DNA of 64,000 bases from Prorocentrum cordatum (taxonomy: Eukaryota > Sar > Dinophyceae > Prorocentrales > Prorocentraceae). Of this stretch, positions 43,552 to 54,500 are shown one piece after another. The stretch is taken from NCBI GenBank assembly GCA_963575745.1, contig CAUYUJ010022426.1:394962-458961 (forward strand). Reading direction: 5' to 3'. Made by a program: the position numbers and the translations under genes. Every line of letters begins with the position of its first letter. Position 1 is the stretch's first letter. The notes under the pieces were generated by a model, which had not been told where the DNA came from, made no database searches, and saw only the letters and a program-made list of their open reading frames with translations.

Positions 43552-43908
43552 GCTCCCTAAGCTCGAGACGCTTTGAATACTTTGTAGTTTCCTCGTAGCT
43601 TCCTTTCCATGCCTTTGTAGCTTCCACGCACTCCTGCGTCGCCAAGTTTCTTCTTGCAGCGTCCTTGTCGTGTCGCGGGGTGCGTTTGCGTCACTTCGGT
43701 GTTGCTGCGCCTTGAGACGTGTCTCTGCGCTCCCTAAGCTCGAGACGCTTTGAATACTTTGTAGTTTCCTCGTAGCTTCCTTTCCATGCCTTTGTAGCTT
43801 CCACGCACTCCTGCGTCGCCGAGTTTCTTCTTGCAGCGTCCTTGTCGTGTCGCGGGGTGCGTTTGCGTCACTTCGGTGTTGCTGCGCCTTGAGACGTGTC
43901 TCTGCTGC
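43552..43908 (+). repeat. 177-bp tandem duplication, almost identical
   Basis: Two adjacent copies (43,552-43,728 and 43,729-43,908) start GCTCCCTAAGCTCGAGACGC. The visible difference is GCCAAG versus GCCGAG. A looser third relative (TGTTTCTCTGCAGCGTCCTCGTCG) follows at about 44,000-44,060. Confidence 0.9.
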
Positions 43909-44799
43909 TTCTTCGTCCCATCGGGGAGTCCAGCGTCACCGAATTTGTTCCAGTATTGTGCTTGTCGTTCCAGGTCGTGCGTACGCGCGCAGAATGTTTC
44001 TCTGCAGCGTCCTCGTCGCATCAGGATGTCCAGCGTCGCAGAATGCATCCTTGTAGCGCCTCTTCTTCCAGGGCGACGTGGTCCTGAGTCGCCGCGGACG
44101 ACTCGCCGCGGACGGTTCCATTCGATTCCACGGGCGATCGTGCGCATGTAGTTTGCCACGCGCCTGCGCGCGCGGAGAGGGCCTGGGCGCCCTGTCGCCT
44201 GCGGGCGACCGCGCGGGTTAGTCCCCGCAAAAGCCAAAGAGGGCATTTCCACACGCCGGGGAAAGCCTAAAAGGGCTTTCGTCTGCCTGATCCTCCCCCC
44301 CTCTTTCCTTCTCTTCTTTCATCGAAGTCAGAACCCCCGCCCCCTATGACGTCCTCCGCTGGCCTGGGTGGTCTACTCAGGTCGCGGAGGGGGATAGGGG
44401 GGGGGTCGTTGCCACGGCTGGTGCCTCGATTTCACGACGGGGAGGGGGGGGTGCACCGTTCCCTCGGATGGGCACATCCCCCCCTCCAAGGGCCTCCGAG
44501 CCCTCCCTCTCCGTCCTTTTCTTCTCCCTTATCCTTCCCTCCCTCGCGGTTTTCGAAGCCTTTGGCGTCTCCGCCCACCACAGCGGGGATCTCGACCCCC
44601 CAATGGGATTCGTGGAGCGGGGGGGGCCTTGAGAAGCGAAACATTTCTTGGGGCGGGGCCACACAGCACACACATCACATCCATCGAGTCACGCACACAT
44701 ACAGCAACACGCTTTCTCGACTCCACAGGGGGGGTGCTTCGTGGAGGCATCACTTGTAACTTTGCAATTCTGTAATCATTGCCGTTCTGGTTCAAAGAA
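43909..44799. other. gene-less sequence before the Helitron
   Basis: GC-rich unique DNA with runs of C and G (44,340-44,480). No open frame shows a domain. The left end of the Helitron probably lies at the right edge of this stretch, but I could not place it. Confidence 0.4.
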
Positions 44800-44930
44800 C
44801 TTGGATTGCAGGAGTTCGCGGCAAAAGCGAGCCTTGTCCGCATCCGCTCAACCAGTCTCACCGTGCCGTGCACGGTGCTTCTCAGCCTGTGTCACTGTGC
44901 GCTCCACGGTGATCCTCCGGGTGAGCTACC

Positions 44931-46823
44931 ATGGCTGCTGCTGCAGAACAGCCGACGTCTCCACTGGGTTTTCTCACGAAGAGCAGCGCCAAAACCCAAG
45001 ACTTCCTTGTCCGAGTATACAAGCCCAGGGAGATCAAGTACTCGTACAAGAGCAGGAACAATGGCCAGCTAGTCCATGCAAACCGATTCACATGCATTCT
45101 GCTTGGCACAGACTCAGAGCACTATTGTGAGGCCATCCTCAAAGGAACTCCAGCAGAAGTCCAAGCTGCTCTGAAAAAGTTCCCTCCGATGACGGCGTGG
45201 AAACTCTCCAGCGTCGGCCTGGACAGTCGGCAGCAGGACGCTTTTGTGCATACGTCTGTTCGTGTCGTGGTCGACCTCAAGCGCACAACCTGCAGTCCAG
45301 TGCTCAAAAGCTCTCCGGAGGAGACCTCCTTGGCATCGGCGCCGGCTCCAGCGACTACAGTGGCAGACATGATGAACATCAAATCGCAGCGTTGCTTCGA
45401 TGTCATGGCTGTGGTTCATTCTGTTTCAGAAACCCGCACTCCCGCTGGCCACCCTCCAGTGGCAAGTGTACATCTGGTCGACGGCACACAGACGAGTAAC
45501 TCCAAGACAGCGGAGGCTGTGATTGCAGTCTGGGGATCCACCAACATAGAGCTTTGTCGCTCTCACAAAGGACAACCGCTGCTGTTTCTCAACGTGGCGG
45601 GCAAATTCGACGGCAAACTGGAGCTGAACTTGTCGCAAGATCGCGTGGTGGATTCCGCATGCTCTTGTCCCAGAATGACTCAACTACACGACTTAGCAGC
45701 CACTCAAGACTTCGCGATGGACCGGGAGCAGCTGACCACCGCTCATGCGGGTACTTGGGATCCAGACCAGGCTTCGCAGATTCTCACCGGAGAAGCACTC
45801 CTCTCCTGCTGTGCCTTTTTGGCTATGGCGTCGGATGATCCGAATGCAAACTTGCCACTCTTGTTGCAGGTCAATGGGATGAGGCTTGAGGAACCGGAGC
45901 CAGCCGACTCTGTGGTGGAGAACACAGGCGAGCGCGTGTTCTTTACGACTACTGCTCGTGATTTCAGTGGCTCGTGCAAAGTCGGCGTATCACAAGCGGC
46001 AGCCTTCGCCTTGACTGGCATTGACAGCATGCAAGAATTCAAAAAAGTTCACGACGAGAAAGCTATCTCCTTCCCTCCACTGAGCAATTGTCGCATCATA
46101 CGACGCGTGCGCAATGTGGCTGCGAATGCACAGGATGACACACCTCAACGGACTTTCGTCAACACGACTGTGGTGGCCGTTTCACCGCTTCAGATATCGC
46201 ACGCCCCGAATACGTCTTACAATGTCGTCTTGGAGATCCTGAAGCAGTGCCGCGAGAGCCAGGATGCAATGCTCGCGGCACAGCTCTCTGAGATACGGTC
46301 TTGCCCCTTCTACGGCATGCGCGTGCAGTACTCACCAGCGGGTGGAGGGGGTGACGCTTCTCAGCTTACCCGGAACTGCCACTTGGCAGTCGTTCTCGTT
46401 CGTACCACGCAGAAGTCTCGGTGCGTATCCACTGCGGCTGGCTTCGTCGTGTCCACACCAGGTGTCACGGACGCTTCTGACGGTGAGTCTTCCCACTCAG
46501 TGACGATTCACGGACACTGCTCAGTTGACAACTTGCTCTCGTTCAAAATGGATCCGCCCAACCGAGCGAAGCACAGAGTCTGCTTGTTGCTCATTACTGG
46601 CTGTTCAAAAGACGGCATGACGGTGCACAGCGTGACCCACATTGACGACTCCGTCGTGTCTGAGGCGCAGTACTTCATTAAAAAATTGAGAACACTGGGG
46701 ATGCGCACAGAGCTTCAGCAATCAGGCGAGCATAAGCGGATGAATGAGTGGAGCACGACGCCGGAATCCGCCAAGAAGTGCCGCATTCTTGAAAGCCACC
46801 CCTCAGGAGAAAGCTTGAGGTGA
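44931..46823 (+). CDS. RPA-like single-stranded DNA-binding protein of the Helitron
   Basis: A 630-residue protein whose pattern suggests tandem OB folds of the RPA70 type, as carried by many Helitrons; it would bind the single strand exposed during rolling-circle transposition. The clearest OB-like section is residues 150-255: a strand-rich run from FDVMAVVHSVSE through VASVHLVDGTQ and AVIAVWG to LLFLNVAGKFDGKLELNLS. Residues 10-115 (DFLVRVYKP to VVVDLKR) look like a second fold, and 300-400 may be a third. The start at 44,931 lies in a good context (GAGCTACCATGG) and is the first Met after a non-coding stretch. The codon pattern is steady to the stop at 46,821. About 490-720 bp of non-coding DNA separate it from the Rep gene. 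No zinc-binding cluster is evident. The RPA assignment is by pattern, not alignment. Confidence 0.7.
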   Translation: MAAAAEQPTSPLGFLTKSSAKTQDFLVRVYKPREIKYSYKSRNNGQLVHANRFTCILLGTDSEHYCEAILKGTPAEVQAALKKFPPMTAWKLSSVGLDSRQQDAFVHTSVRVVVDLKRTTCSPVLKSSPEETSLASAPAPATTVADMMNIKSQRCFDVMAVVHSVSETRTPAGHPPVASVHLVDGTQTSNSKTAEAVIAVWGSTNIELCRSHKGQPLLFLNVAGKFDGKLELNLSQDRVVDSACSCPRMTQLHDLAATQDFAMDREQLTTAHAGTWDPDQASQILTGEALLSCCAFLAMASDDPNANLPLLLQVNGMRLEEPEPADSVVENTGERVFFTTTARDFSGSCKVGVSQAAAFALTGIDSMQEFKKVHDEKAISFPPLSNCRIIRRVRNVAANAQDDTPQRTFVNTTVVAVSPLQISHAPNTSYNVVLEILKQCRESQDAMLAAQLSEIRSCPFYGMRVQYSPAGGGGDASQLTRNCHLAVVLVRTTQKSRCVSTAAGFVVSTPGVTDASDGESSHSVTIHGHCSVDNLLSFKMDPPNRAKHRVCLLLITGCSKDGMTVHSVTHIDDSVVSEAQYFIKKLRTLGMRTELQQSGEHKRMNEWSTTPESAKKCRILESHPSGESLR

Positions 46824-47541
46824 GCTTTCTCCTGTCTTGTCAGCGATGCTTCTCAGCTTGCTGGACATGGCAAGCATCTTTGTCTTGCGCCTTGCGGGAT
46901 GCCAACTAGGTTTGCCTCAAACATATCGTTTGGTAGTTTCGTTGTTTATGCGGTGCTTCTCAGCCTGCACTATTTACTGTTGTGGCGTCTGGTGCACGAA
47001 TAGTGTTTGCGGCCTGCATTCCTCCTCAGCCTGCCCTGGCTCCCTTGAGAGTGCCTGCACAGAGTTTCGGTCTGTGCTCACGTTGCCCAACGGATTCATT
47101 CACCTTCGCCCGCGGTGCTTCTCAGCCTGCACTTCCTTTGCTACAAGCGCCTGTTCTGCAGTCGTTCACAGTGTCTCGTTTACAGAGAATTTCGGTGTTT
47201 GAAAAACAAAACAATTCTGCATGTGTTTCTGTGGAATCTAAATCAGGTCATGGCCGTGCTTCATTGCAAGACAACCCCCATGTTCGTAGCAGTGTCGAAA
47301 TCAGACGTCGTTGAGTTATAAAAGCGTTGATAGCAGTGTCTCGTTTTCAAACGCCTCATTGTATATCAACTCTGGCTGTGCCTCATTTCAAGACACCTTC
47401 CATGTGCGTAGCAGTGTCGGTATCAGAGGTTCCTCCACAACGAATTTCCCTCATCACCATCATCATGATCAAGTTCTCCCTAGCCATGTTGCCTCGAGCT
47501 ATCCTTACAAAGGAACTTTCCAGCACCCACTGTACACAGTA
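46824..47541 (+). other. spacer between the two Helitron genes, with motif copies
   Basis: Three or four copies of the GGTGCTTCTCAGCCTGC motif (46,846, 46,951, 47,019, 47,112) lie here without a reading frame. Further right are three words of the intron-repeat type: GTAGCAGTGTCGAAATC at about 47,286, TTGATAGCAGTGTCTCGTTT at about 47,326 and GTAGCAGTGTCGGTATC at about 47,407. This is probably the 3' region of the RPA gene plus the promoter or 5' leader of the Rep gene. An open frame extends upstream to 47,311, but its first ~77 codons translate this repeat-like DNA. Confidence 0.55.
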
Positions 47542-50500
47542 ATGCCGCGGCATGCTGGTAGCTCTCGGTCTGGGCGCCATGCTCCTGACGTTTCTGCACC
47601 CAACAGCGGTGCTCCTCAGCCTGCTGCAGTGAGCAGTGCCCCTCCTCAGCGTGCTGTGTTGAACGGTACTGTCCAAAGGATTGTTGACCTGGTGAAGGAG
47701 TTCGGTCGTATACCGAGGCGAAAGAAAGGAACGTCCGAGGAAGTACGAGCTGAAAACAAGTTGGCCAAACGTTTCTCCGACCACCGCGACAGCATTCCTA
47801 ATGACGTTATGTTAGAGTTGCAAGCCCTCGAATGCGCCACGCCTTCAGAGTCAGCCGCTGTCAGCGCTGCCCTTCAGCGTTCTGATGCTCCTGACGTTTC
47901 TGCACCCAACAGCGGTGCTCCTCAGCCTGCTGCAGTGAGCAGTGCCCCTCCTCAGCGTGCTGTGTTGAACGGTACTGTCCAAAGGATTGTTGACCTGGTG
48001 AAGCAGTTCGGTCGTATACCGATGCGAAAGAAAGGAACGTCCGAGGAAGTACGAGCTGAAAACAAGTTGGCCAAACGTTTCTCCGACCACCGCGACAGCA
48101 TTCCTAATGACGTTATGTTAGAGTTGCAAGCCCTCGAATGCGCCACGCCTTCAGAGTCAGCCGCTGTCAGCGCTGCCCTTCAGCGTTCTGCATTAAGCGG
48201 ATCTCTGCAAACGCTCGTCGAGGACGTGAAGCAGTTCGGTCGTATACCGATCAGAAATCATGGAACGTCTGAGGAAGCACGAGCCGAAAACAACTTGGCC
48301 AAACGTTTCCTTGAACACCGCGAGAGCATTCCTGGTGACGTGATGTTGGAATTGCAAGACCTCGAGGAGTCACGCGCCGTCAGCGCTGCTGCTCAGCGTG
48401 CTGCAACCGAGGAGTTCAAGCGGAAGCAGAAGACCGATGAGCTCCTGCAGCAGGTGCGCGAATTCGGCAGCTGGCCGAAGGAGAGCGCTCAACGCCCGCT
48501 TGCAGAGCGGCAGTTGGCTTGGCACATCCGAAAAACACGGAAGGCCAAACATTTCTCACCGGAGCAGGAGGCCGAGCTTCAAACTCTGCAGCGGGCGGAT
48601 ACGAAGCCCGTCGGGCTCATGCAGCAGACGAAGATCGAGGAGGTCATGCAACAGGTGCGAGACCTCGGCCGCTTTCCGAAGGAGTCCGCCGGGCGTAGTG
48701 TTGCAGAGCGGCAACTAGGCTGGCTAGTTCGGAAAGCACGGAAGGCCAAGCAGTTCTCCCCGGAGCAGGAGGCCGAGCTCCAGGCCCTCCAGCAGTTGGA
48801 GACCGATGACACAACAGCGACTCGCATCGCGGAGGCGGAGGCCCTCCCAAACCCCATGGAAGGGTTCGCTGACGAGGCGCAGAACAGGATCGACCAGGAC
48901 CTGCTGATGCTGGAGAGTGGCATCCGGACCAAGGCAATCCTGCGGCGCCTTGCCGTCTACAAGGAGCTGGTGTCCAGCCGCGGTGCTACTCAGCCCGCGC
49001 AGCTCAAAGAATTCGTACAGCGGTACGCGGAGCGGGTGCGCAGGGCGTCGGCCGCTTCCGCGGGGAAGACCTGCTACGTTCCCGGCGGTGAGGTGGAGGG
49101 GGGCCAGCTGCGCGTCTTCTCCGCCCGCCCCGTCATGACGGGGCCGCTCGTGTGCCAGCTCTGCGAGTGCGACTTTCTTACAGAGGAGGACTTTGCGCGG
49201 CACAAGCAGCAGGGCCACGCGGGCGAGGCGGAATACCGCAAACGGGTGCTGTTCCTGATGACAGAGGCCGGCTGCAGGCCGATAGCCGCCCAGGAGAAGA
49301 GGATCATGGTGCAGAATTTTGCTCACTTCCAGCAGTTCTGTCACCCGGGCAGCAAGGGCAACCGCTTCTCGGGCGGCGAGGCGGTGCCCCGATGCGAGGC
49401 AGCCTGCGTAGTCTGTGCGCAGAAAGACTACCTGGAGCACCGCCACAAACTGAGCCTGTTTGGGGCAGTGCCGGAGGAGCGTGTCTTTGAGCACTGCGCC
49501 GACTCAGCAAGCGATCGTGATGACCTATCCGATGGCGAGGCAGATGCTCCACCCAAGCGTGCTCTGGTGAAGCACCGCGGGGTGTACTACTTGCAGTCCC
49601 CGGAGCTCGTGCAGAAGCTCCTGGACGTGGACAGGTACAGGCAGCGGTGGCCACTGATCCCGTGTGAACAGCTGCACGCGTCCAGCGTTCAGCATCCGGA
49701 GCACCCAGAGTGGCGGTGGCTGCTGCACTCCCGCCGAGTCCCTGTGGTTGCACCACCAGAAGCAACGGCGGGAACCTGCGGTGCTTCTCAGCCTGCTGCC
49801 GACAAGTCCGGCGGAGCTTCTCAGCCTGCGGACGAGAGGCCTCCGTGCGCAGGGGTGGGAGATGCCAACGCGTTGGTGTGGGTTTGTTGGGATTGCCTCA
49901 ATGACCTGTGCGCCAAGAAACCGAAGATGCCGTTAAACGCCCTGGTCAACGACAACTGGATCGGCCGGGAGCTCATGCTCGTCCGCAACGCTTCGAAAGC
50001 TACTAAGATGCTGGCGTCCCTTGGCCGATGCTGTTGGAAGCAAGTCCGCCTCGGCAAGGGCGCCCCGGATGTCCAGCAGAAAGGCATCTCGGGCAACACT
50101 ATCCTCTTCGCCCAGCCCACGGCGCAAATCCCGACCATGGAGCTGCCCCCGGAGCAGGGCGCGCTTGTGGACTCTCTGAACATCGTTTTCTCGGGCGCCG
50201 CGCACAAACTCCACAAGGCGTACTGGGCAACAGTCAAGCGCGGCGAGTATATGCAGATCGTGAGGGAGCGCAAGCTGCAGTGCGCAACCTTTTCCGAGGT
50301 ATCCGTCCGGGAGGATGTTGCCCCGACACGGTTGCCGGAGGACGGCGTGCCAGACCACATCGAAGCCTGTCTGCAACCAGTGGACGGTGTGGACAAAGCC
50401 CCGGTACGTCTGTTGGGGCCAGCATCCAGGGCGCCGGAAGTGGGCAGAGACGACGAGGCGGGAGACGAGTCTGACGAGGAGACAGAGACAGACAAAGACG

Positions 50501-50985
50501 GAGAAGCAGCAGAACAGCCTGACATGGCCTACCTGCATGAAAATGTGGCAGAGGTCACAGTTGCAGTGGATCCAGTGCATGACATCGCTCCAGTCCGAAT
50601 GATGCAAGCGCTGCAAGGCACGCTGGTGGCGCTGCAGGAGCAGGCAGCACGCATCGCCAAGAACGAGGTGACACCGACAGTGGCAGACAGCAGCGGTGCT
50701 CTTCAGCCTGTTGCCGACGAGGGCGGCAGGCATACGATGCGCAGCATGGTTCTCGATGTACAGAGTGCTGCTCGTTCGTTCGACGAGCGAGCGCAGGTGG
50801 TGCTGGAGAAAGCGCAAGCAGGAGCAGACGCGTGCAGAGCTGTGGGCCCGCACTCCTTATCGGTGCCTACGCAGAAACCCTTGAGTTCTTTCGACAGCAG
50901 GTCTTGGCCGGCGTGCTACACAGAGTTCTGGTTCGGGGACGGCGCGCCGAACCTCGAGCGGGAGCGGCCCATGCTGTTCGAACAG
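47542..50985 (+). CDS. Helitron Rep-helicase, exon 1 (N-terminal region)
   Basis: I place the start at ATG 47,542; the frame is open from 47,311, but the extra part looks non-coding. Residues here number from 47,542. Residues ~40-420 hold five ~50-residue helical repeats (e.g. VREFGSWPKESAQRPLAERQ) resembling helicase-associated domains; the first two lie in a 102-residue duplication. A C2H2 finger, CQLCECDF..HKQQGH, is at 49,150-49,219. From 49,874 to 50,330 comes the region that precedes Rep in Helitron polyproteins (VWVCWDCLNDL, MPLNALVNDNWIG, GNTILFAQP, LNIVFSGAAHKL). An acidic stretch follows (50,449-50,520), then FWFGDGAPNLERERPMLFEQ. It ends in phase 0 at CAG|GT. Unspliced reading continues to a stop at 51,693 and would give a truncated protein lacking Rep. 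Confidence 0.75.
47581..48192 (+). repeat. 306-bp in-frame tandem duplication within exon 1
   Basis: Two copies (47,581-47,886 and 47,887-48,192), each 102 codons, contain one helical repeat plus one GAPQPA motif. Differences are few (AAGGAG/AAGCAG, GAGGCG/GATGCG), so the duplication is recent and the frame is preserved. Confidence 0.9.
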
Positions 50986-51502
50986 GTCTTCCCCAGGAAT
51001 ACTACTTATGCTACCAGTGTTGATAGTGGAGTCGATCCATTGATAGCAGTGTGTCGTTTGGACCTACATGTGTTGATAGCAGTGTCTCGTGGAGGCCTAC
51101 ATCCATTGATCGCAGTGTCTTGTTTGTACCTACGTGCGTTGATAGCAGTGTCTCGTTTGGACCTACATGTGTTGATAACAGTGTCTCGTTTGGATCTACA
51201 CCCACTGATACCACTGTCTCGTTTGGACTTACATGTGTCGATAGCAGTGTCTCGTTTGGACCTACACATGTTGATAGCAGTGTCTCGTTTGGACCTATAT
51301 CTATTGATAGCATTGTTCCGTTTGGACCTACATGTGTTGATAGCAGTGCCCCGTTTGGACGTACATGCGTTGATCGCAGTGTCTCGTTTGGACCTACATG
51401 TGTTGATAGCAGTGTCTCGTTTGGACATACATCCGTTGAACGCAAAGTTGCGTTTGGACCTACATGTCTTCATAGCAGTGTCTCGTTTCTTCGTCCTTCG
51501 AG
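50986..51502 (+). other. 517-bp GT-AG intron of the Rep-helicase gene, filled by a 33-bp minisatellite
   Basis: Donor ..GAACAG|GTCTTCC, acceptor ..CCTTCGAG|GTCGCA. Both exon borders are phase 0, so removal joins the exon 1 frame (position 1 mod 3) to the exon 2 frame (2 mod 3) exactly. The protein then continues [20 protein letters not shown], which restores the expected Helitron order. AGGTC occurs at both splice sites. Positions 51,012-51,490 are about 14 imperfect 33-bp units (TTGATAGCAGTGTCTCGTTT plus GGACCTACATG). The unit is open in frames 1 and 3 but has TGATAG in frame 2. Splicing is inferred, not shown. Confidence 0.7.
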
Positions 51503-54500
51503 GTCGCACGGCGCCTCATCAACCTGGAGGAGCTCGAGTACTCTCTCGCGACCGACGAGGAGCCCTACGAGGCAGCTTGCCAGAGCCGCTTCAGCTCGCC
51601 AGAGCTGATTGCCGTCTTCGGCGACGTGATCCGCCGGCTGCGGCTCTTGAAAGGCACTCGGGCGGCGATTGGCAGGAAAGGCTTCGGCACTGACCTCCAG
51701 ATCCTGTCAGAGGCGTCGGCGGAGGATTTCATGGAGGCGCTAAACATCGCTAAGCCGGCCGACTGCATCGGCTCCGCCATTTCACGCCCGGGCATGCCTG
51801 CCAAGGTCAAGACTGCCCTCAGGACGTTGCTACTTAGCACTTCCGATGTCCCTGGCACGGAGGGGCGGAAAACCGCACTCCGCTTCAACGGGCACGGCAA
51901 CAACCTCAAGTTCGGCGCGGCCAGCTTCTTCGTCACACCGAACTTCGCAGACACGTACAGCCCGTTGGTCCTCCAACTCCACGAAGGGCCCGGAAAGCGG
52001 AGCCACTTAGACATTCGCGGGGGCGCGGTTGGCGCGGTGGCCAGAGCCGGCGGCGCTTCTCAGCCTGCTGGCCCTGACCTGCGGAGTCCAGCTCCGACCA
52101 TGCCTTCTCTGGAGCGGATGCACCAGATAGTGGCAGCAGACCCGCGGGCGCAGGCCAAGTTCTTCCTGTTGATGACGGAGCTTCACTACCGCTACATCAT
52201 CGGCTTAGAGCGCCTGTTTGTTGGCCGCACAACGCTAGCCCGACAGGCGGTGACAACGGAGGACGACGTGGCAGCGTCTCTGCAGCCGTGCGTGGCCCCA
52301 GGCACCACTGATGTGCAAGCGCCTTTCGAAGCACAGGGTCGGGGCTTCACGCACGGCCACGGCAAAGGCCACAGCGTCATCGGGCCTACGATGGCGTGGC
52401 TGCGGTCGGCAGTGGTCGGAGGCCTGCGCACCGCCGCTCGGGAGCTGCGAACTGCGCTTCTTTCCACCGCGGAGACCGTGCAGTACGAAGCTGCCAACGA
52501 GCCCGCACGGCAGCTGGGGCTTCCTGACGTCGCGCCAGAGCCTTTCACAGCCAGGCAGCAACGACAGAGCCGCATGGACGGAGGGGAAGAGGAGGACGGC
52601 ACCCTGCGCGACGAGGTGCCTCTCGGCCCGCCAGTGGAGCAGCCGCACCTGGTGGAGGAGCGAGCGCGGGCAGCCGCAGAGAACCGGATGCCTGCAATCG
52701 GCGCTGCAGCGTACCGGGGCCTCCCGCTCACAGGAGCCTTTCAGTCTACGTTTCCAAGCTACCGCCAACGAACTAGCTTCGGGCAGCTAGGTGGCGCTCC
52801 TCAGCCTGCCATGGCAGCCAGCCATGCTAGCCTCTTCCAGACGAACGAGGATGGAGCGATTCAGGAAGTCCTCAAGCCCGATGGCTCGCCGGCTTCGGTC
52901 GAGGAGATTACCGCAGATGCGGAGGCTTGGGCGGTAGCGTTTAGCCATGACTTCTTTTGCAACATCTGCTCCAACCACGAGCACGACTGCACCGAGACGT
53001 GCGTCAAGTACGTCAAGAAGAAGCTCGAGGCCAAAGAGAGTCTGCGCTCGAACAGAACCCCGTCGTGCCGCTTCTGGTTCTTTCGCATCCAGCAGCTATG
53101 TCTAGCAGGCCGCACCAAGCGAGTGCGTCGGCGCGGCAAGCCTTTGGTCCGGACTCCGTTCATCGACTTCTCTGATGACCGCAACCAGCGGTGCCGCTGC
53201 CAGGTCAAACGCGACCAGCCGTTCAGGAGCTCCAGCAACGACGTCTCTCAAGTGACCAGCCGGTGCAACGTGGATTTCCAGTTCTTGATGTGCGCGCCTG
53301 ACGAGTCTGCCGAGGCAGCAAAAGTGCTTCAGCCTGGTGGTGCTCCTCAGCCTGCCCAGGACGGGCTGCCTGCGGCCGCCCCAGTTCAGCTGGCCAAGCG
53401 CAGAAGGCTTACCAAGAAAACGGCCAGCATGAAGAACCCAGAGTCGGCAATCGCATTGCGCTCATCCAAACAACTCGGCGGCCGCAAAAAGTGGCTCTAC
53501 GGTTGTGGCTCCTTGCATCCGACAGATGCATCTGTCGTGGAGAGCTTCCAAGCTGCTTTCCAGAAGGCTTTCTCAATGGACTTCTACATCACGAAGTACC
53601 AGGGCAAGATGATGGAGTCCATGACGCCGCTCTTCCAGTCCATGCTCACCGGCATGCAGCGTCTGGAGCAGCAGGAGAGGGACGAGAAGGAGGAGGAAGC
53701 CCGGAAGGTGCTCAGTGAGGGCGGCGCTGATGGCGAGGACCAGACGCTGGCCAAACGGGGCCGGACGCGCGAGGATCTCGCTCGCCGCGCTCGGCGGGTC
53801 TGTATCCGCCTGGCGTCGATGGCGAACCGGTGCTTCTGGCTCTCCACGACGGAGGTGGCCGTGCATATCCTCACAGGCGGCGACTGCCTCCAGTCGCACC
53901 ACAATGTGCGGCTCTTCACGAGACAACTACAGTGGGCCTGCCAGCAGTGCAAACGCTTGCTAAACCATGAAGGTTCGGGCGGGGAGACGCATAATGATCA
54001 GGTGCCAATACAAGCAGTCCGCATCCAGATCCCTGACGCCGACAACGAGGAGGAGGACGCAGCAGGTGACACCAGCGGTGCTCCTCAGCCTCCTGGAGAC
54101 ACTCCTGCTGGTGATGAGCAAGGTGGCGGTGCGGAGTGCGAGGACATGCACGTGTGCACCACCAGCACGAACACGGCCGACGACTACGCCCACAGAGGCC
54201 CTCGCCTGCAGACCATGCCGTACTACGTCTACAGGATGTACGTCCGGCGAGTCCTGAAGCCGAGCCGGGTCAAAGCTTCTGGACCGCGATTCTTCGCCTT
54301 CGAGAGCCACTACGTCTTGGCTCCGCGGTACATGCAGGAGGTCCACTTGACGCGGAGTTCCGTCCCCACCATCGATGGCTTCCAGTGCCCGACCTGGGCA
54401 CAGGACCCCGAGCAGAACTCGCTCTTCAAGGCCCTCCTCTTCACGCCTTGGGCGTGCGAGTGTCCCCTCTCTTGTGGCTGCGTTACTCAGTACAGCCATA

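Noticed and set aside
42626-43645. 339-codon Pro/Leu-rich minus-strand frame and Glu-rich plus-strand frames
   Set aside because: Translations of the (GGA)n tract.
47311-47541. N-terminal extension of the Rep-helicase from 47,311
   Set aside because: The upstream codons translate repeat-like TAGCAGTGTC sequence and a His run. ATG 47,542 is the better start, though a spliced 5' exon remains possible.
51012-51490. 33-bp array as a translated repeat domain (LIAVSRLDLHV)
   Set aside because: Reading through leads to a stop at 51,693 with loss of the Rep frame. A phase-0 GT-AG intron explains the frame change exactly, and the unit is also open in other frames.
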